Shown: positions 31,568 to 33,106 of the stretch, piece by piece
Numbering within the stretch: position 1 is the first letter of the stretch
Layout: each line of letters starts with the position of its first letter
NCBI GenBank assembly: GCA_017532355.1
Contig: JAFXJK010000052.1
Span: forward strand, 1 to 33,106
DNA from: Oscillospiraceae bacterium
Lineage (GTDB): Bacteria > Bacillota_A > Clostridia > Oscillospirales > JAAYXM01
DNA length: 33,106 nucleotides
Direction: 5' to 3'
The notes under the pieces: model-generated
The model's database searches: none
What the model saw: only the letters and a program-made list of their open reading frames with translations
Told to the model about the DNA's origin: nothing
Translations under genes and position numbers: made by a program

Positions 31568-32256
31568 AAGAATATTTCGTCAAATATATCCGAAACTTCA
31601 TTCCAAACAAGAAAAGCATGGCTTGCGCCATGCTTTTTTGCAAGGCGAAGCTTGTGGGAAATGGTCTCTGCGTCGTCAAAGAGAACAAGATTCACTTTCC
31701 CTTGTGAGTCCTCGTAGATAAAATACTTGCGATAAAGCTCGGGAGAGAAGAAGACGTCCGGCGAATAACGGGAGATAAGCCTTCGCAGATCGGAGAAGGA
31801 GAGTGTGGAGCCGAAGGCGTTTTCTGCAGGAAGGGAAAATTCCTGTGCGGTTCGCCTTATGGATACGGCAAATTGCGAGGGAGCATTTCCGATATGTTCG
31901 GTGAGACTTCCTCCTGTGAGAGCTGTTTCGATGACGGGGGTTATCCGGTTTGACAGACCGTTTTTGCTCGGGGCAAAGACTGCGAGAGTGCCAAAAGCCT
32001 CACGAGGAAAGTGAGAAAAGGTATCGAGGAAAACTCCGTGAGCATTGCGGCTTTTCGCTTCGTTATATATCGCGTGTGCAACTGCCGGGGATATGTCGTC
32101 TGCCGATATTGCGAGAATATCCGCGGTTTCAAACGGCAGTTTTTTGGCAGTATAGAGAGAATCCCCCCGTACGACATACGAAAGAAGTCCGCAAAGAAAA
32201 CCTCGTTTTTTTGTTGCAGGGACGTCTCTTCCGGAGTAAAGCAAGCATATCTTCAT
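31564..32256 (-). CDS. Unrecognised protein
   Basis: A 230-residue protein I could not assign. It starts MKICLLYSGRDVPATKKRG, then SYVVRGDSLYTAKKLPFETADILAISADDISP in two adjoining segments, VFLDTFSHFPREAFG and ends HGASHAFLVWNEVSDIFDEIFF. There is no signal peptide and no membrane segment. Alternating hydrophobic strands followed by helices (ADILAIS, HGVFLDTF, HAFLVWN) suggest an alpha/beta, perhaps TIM-barrel-like fold, distantly like glycosidase-type spore proteins; this is only an impression. ATG 32256 follows GGAGGTT; the frame extends to 32370 but upstream of that site. Codon use matches its neighbours. It shares its stop with rqcH (TTAA on both strands). Confidence 0.75.
   Translation of the reverse strand: MKICLLYSGRDVPATKKRGFLCGLLSYVVRGDSLYTAKKLPFETADILAISADDISPAVAHAIYNEAKSRNAHGVFLDTFSHFPREAFGTLAVFAPSKNGLSNRITPVIETALTGGSLTEHIGNAPSQFAVSIRRTAQEFSLPAENAFGSTLSFSDLRRLISRYSPDVFFSPELYRKYFIYEDSQGKVNLVLFDDAETISHKLRLAKKHGASHAFLVWNEVSDIFDEIFF
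31612..31639 (+). terminator. Terminator of rqcH inside the opposing gene
   Basis: Arms AAAAGCATGGC (31612-31622) and complement (31627-31637), loop TTGC, six Ts ending at 31639. It is about 45 bases after the rqcH stop, inside the coding region of the opposing gene, where it encodes KKHGASHAF. Confidence 0.85.
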
Positions 32257-32273
32257 AAGAAACCTCCGTATTA

Positions 32274-32302
32274 TTGAAAAACTGCATTTTGTGTGGTATA
32301 AT
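32274..32302 (+). promoter_or_regulatory. Sigma-A promoter of the NhaC-like gene
   Basis: TTGAAA (32274-32279), 17-base spacer, TATAAT (32297-32302), 34 bases before the ATG. Confidence 0.8.
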
Positions 32303-32336
32303 GGATTAAATTTACAAATAACAGTGGGTGGTAAAC

Positions 32337-33106
32337 ATGAAAAAGGGAAATGCATGGGCGCTCTTGCCAATCGGAGTCTTTTTGGTATTGTACCTCGGGC
32401 TCGGAATAGTTTTTGAGTATGTGCTCAAAATTCAAATGGGATTTTATAAAATTCCGATAGTTGTAATTTTCCTCATAGCACTTCTTGTCGCGTGCTTCCA
32501 GAACAGGAAACTCAAGTTTGAAGACAAGCTTTCCATAATGGGAAAAGGCATAGGTGACGTAAACATCGTAACGATGATTCTCATTTTCCTCGAAGCGGGA
32601 ATTTTCGTCGGAGTTGTCGGACGCGGCAGCGCAGAGAGCGTTGCTTACTTTATGCTTTCTCATATTCCTGCTCAGTTTGCAGTTGCGGTTCTCTTCGTTG
32701 TTGCGTGCCTCGTGTCGCTTTCTATGGGAACGAGTGTCGGAACGATTACGCTCATCACGCCTATCGCTGTTGCGGTTTCGAGGGCATCGGGCTTTGATAT
32801 GGCACTTTGCGTTGCGTCCGTTATGGGTGGCGCAATGTTCGGAGACAACCTCTCCTTTATTTCTGATACGACAATCGCCGCATGCAACGGTCAGGGCTGT
32901 AAGATGAAGGATAAATTCCGCGCAAATTTCTTTATCGCGCTTCCTGCGGCGGTAGTATCGCTTGTTCTTCTTCTTGCTCTGTCGCTCGGTACTGAGATTA
33001 GCGGAACGGTAGAGAATACATACAACCTCGTTCAGATTATTCCGTATATCCTCGTTCTTGTGGGCGGAATTATCGGAATAAACGTATTTATAGTTCTTCT
33101 TATCGG
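32337..33106 (+). CDS. nhaC: Na+/H+ antiporter, NhaC family, 3' end outside window
   Basis: The first 256 residues of a polytopic membrane protein, read from ATG 32337 with GGGTGG upstream; the frame is open to the window edge. The NhaC signatures are SLSMGTSVGTITLITPIA (about 129-146) and GGAMFGDNLSFISDTTIAA (about 163-181), the latter bearing acidic residues likely to bind the ion. NhaC-type antiporters exchange protons for sodium or for organic acids (as in the malate/lactate antiporter MleN), so the exact substrate is open. At least six membrane segments are visible so far. It is probably the first gene of its unit. Confidence 0.88.
   Translation, partial: MKKGNAWALLPIGVFLVLYLGLGIVFEYVLKIQMGFYKIPIVVIFLIALLVACFQNRKLKFEDKLSIMGKGIGDVNIVTMILIFLEAGIFVGVVGRGSAESVAYFMLSHIPAQFAVAVLFVVACLVSLSMGTSVGTITLITPIAVAVSRASGFDMALCVASVMGGAMFGDNLSFISDTTIAACNGQGCKMKDKFRANFFIALPAAVVSLVLLLALSLGTEISGTVENTYNLVQIIPYILVLVGGIIGINVFIVLLI

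Noticed and set aside
1..33106. CRISPR arrays, insertion sequences, tRNA/rRNA genes, phage or toxin-antitoxin loci
   Set aside because: No repeated spacer-like units, no transposase or integrase motifs and no cloverleaf-like intergenic sequence were seen by eye; a tRNA scan would settle the last point.

Overview
The window reads as an ordinary chromosomal segment of an endospore-forming member of the Bacillota, class Clostridia. The evidence is the yab sporulation/division cluster (spoVB-like, mazG, rqcP, yabP, yabQ, divIC, S1-domain yabR) with spoIIP next to it, the recJ-rel-dtd-MBL-hemZ gene order, the trmK-Nif3 pair, RqcH together with RqcP, and sigma-A promoters with TATAAT and TTGNNN boxes about 17 bp apart. 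By eye the composition is close to balanced or slightly AT-rich. I see no phage, transposon, CRISPR array, rRNA or tRNA, and no non-coding stretch longer than about 200 bases.

Layout, left to right. 1-3889 is on the minus strand: a sugar-type solute-binding lipoprotein cut by the window edge, a CapA-like metallophosphatase, an acyl carrier protein and a NifS-type cysteine desulfurase. 4038-7541 is on the plus strand: an EamA exporter, purA, and a WecC-like nucleotide-sugar dehydrogenase, closed by a terminator. A YihY membrane protein points back toward them. 8485-22629 is a run of 16 plus-strand genes starting at one good promoter before recJ and ending at a strong terminator after yabR. It joins DNA repair (recJ), stringent response (rel), D-aminoacyl-tRNA editing (dtd), an MBL hydrolase, hemZ, a nucleoside kinase, a zinc-ribbon protein, mtaD, and then the spore/division/ribosome-quality block. 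spoIIP follows as its own unit.

23822-32256 consists of short units in alternating directions: a DUF2238/YjdF-like membrane protein (-), an exonuclease plus an E2-like acyltransferase-fold protein (+), radC (-), a TepA-like ClpP homologue (+), a DUF1858 protein (+), trmK-Nif3-rqcH (+) and an unrecognised protein (-). The right edge cuts an NhaC-type antiporter (+).

Most of the genes have housekeeping roles: translation quality control (rqcP, rqcH, dtd, trmK), nucleotide metabolism (purA, nucleoside kinase, mtaD, mazG), cofactors (nifS, hemZ), repair (recJ, radC, exonuclease) and sporulation (yabP, yabQ, spoIIP). I found no convincing undescribed multi-gene system. The points that deserve a second look are an acyltransferase-fold protein that lacks its catalytic histidine and sits with a zinc-finger exonuclease, four convergent gene pairs whose ends share hairpins or stop codons, an HU gene inside the yab block, a hairpin directly before trmK, an inverted repeat between acp and capA, and one protein I could not assign.
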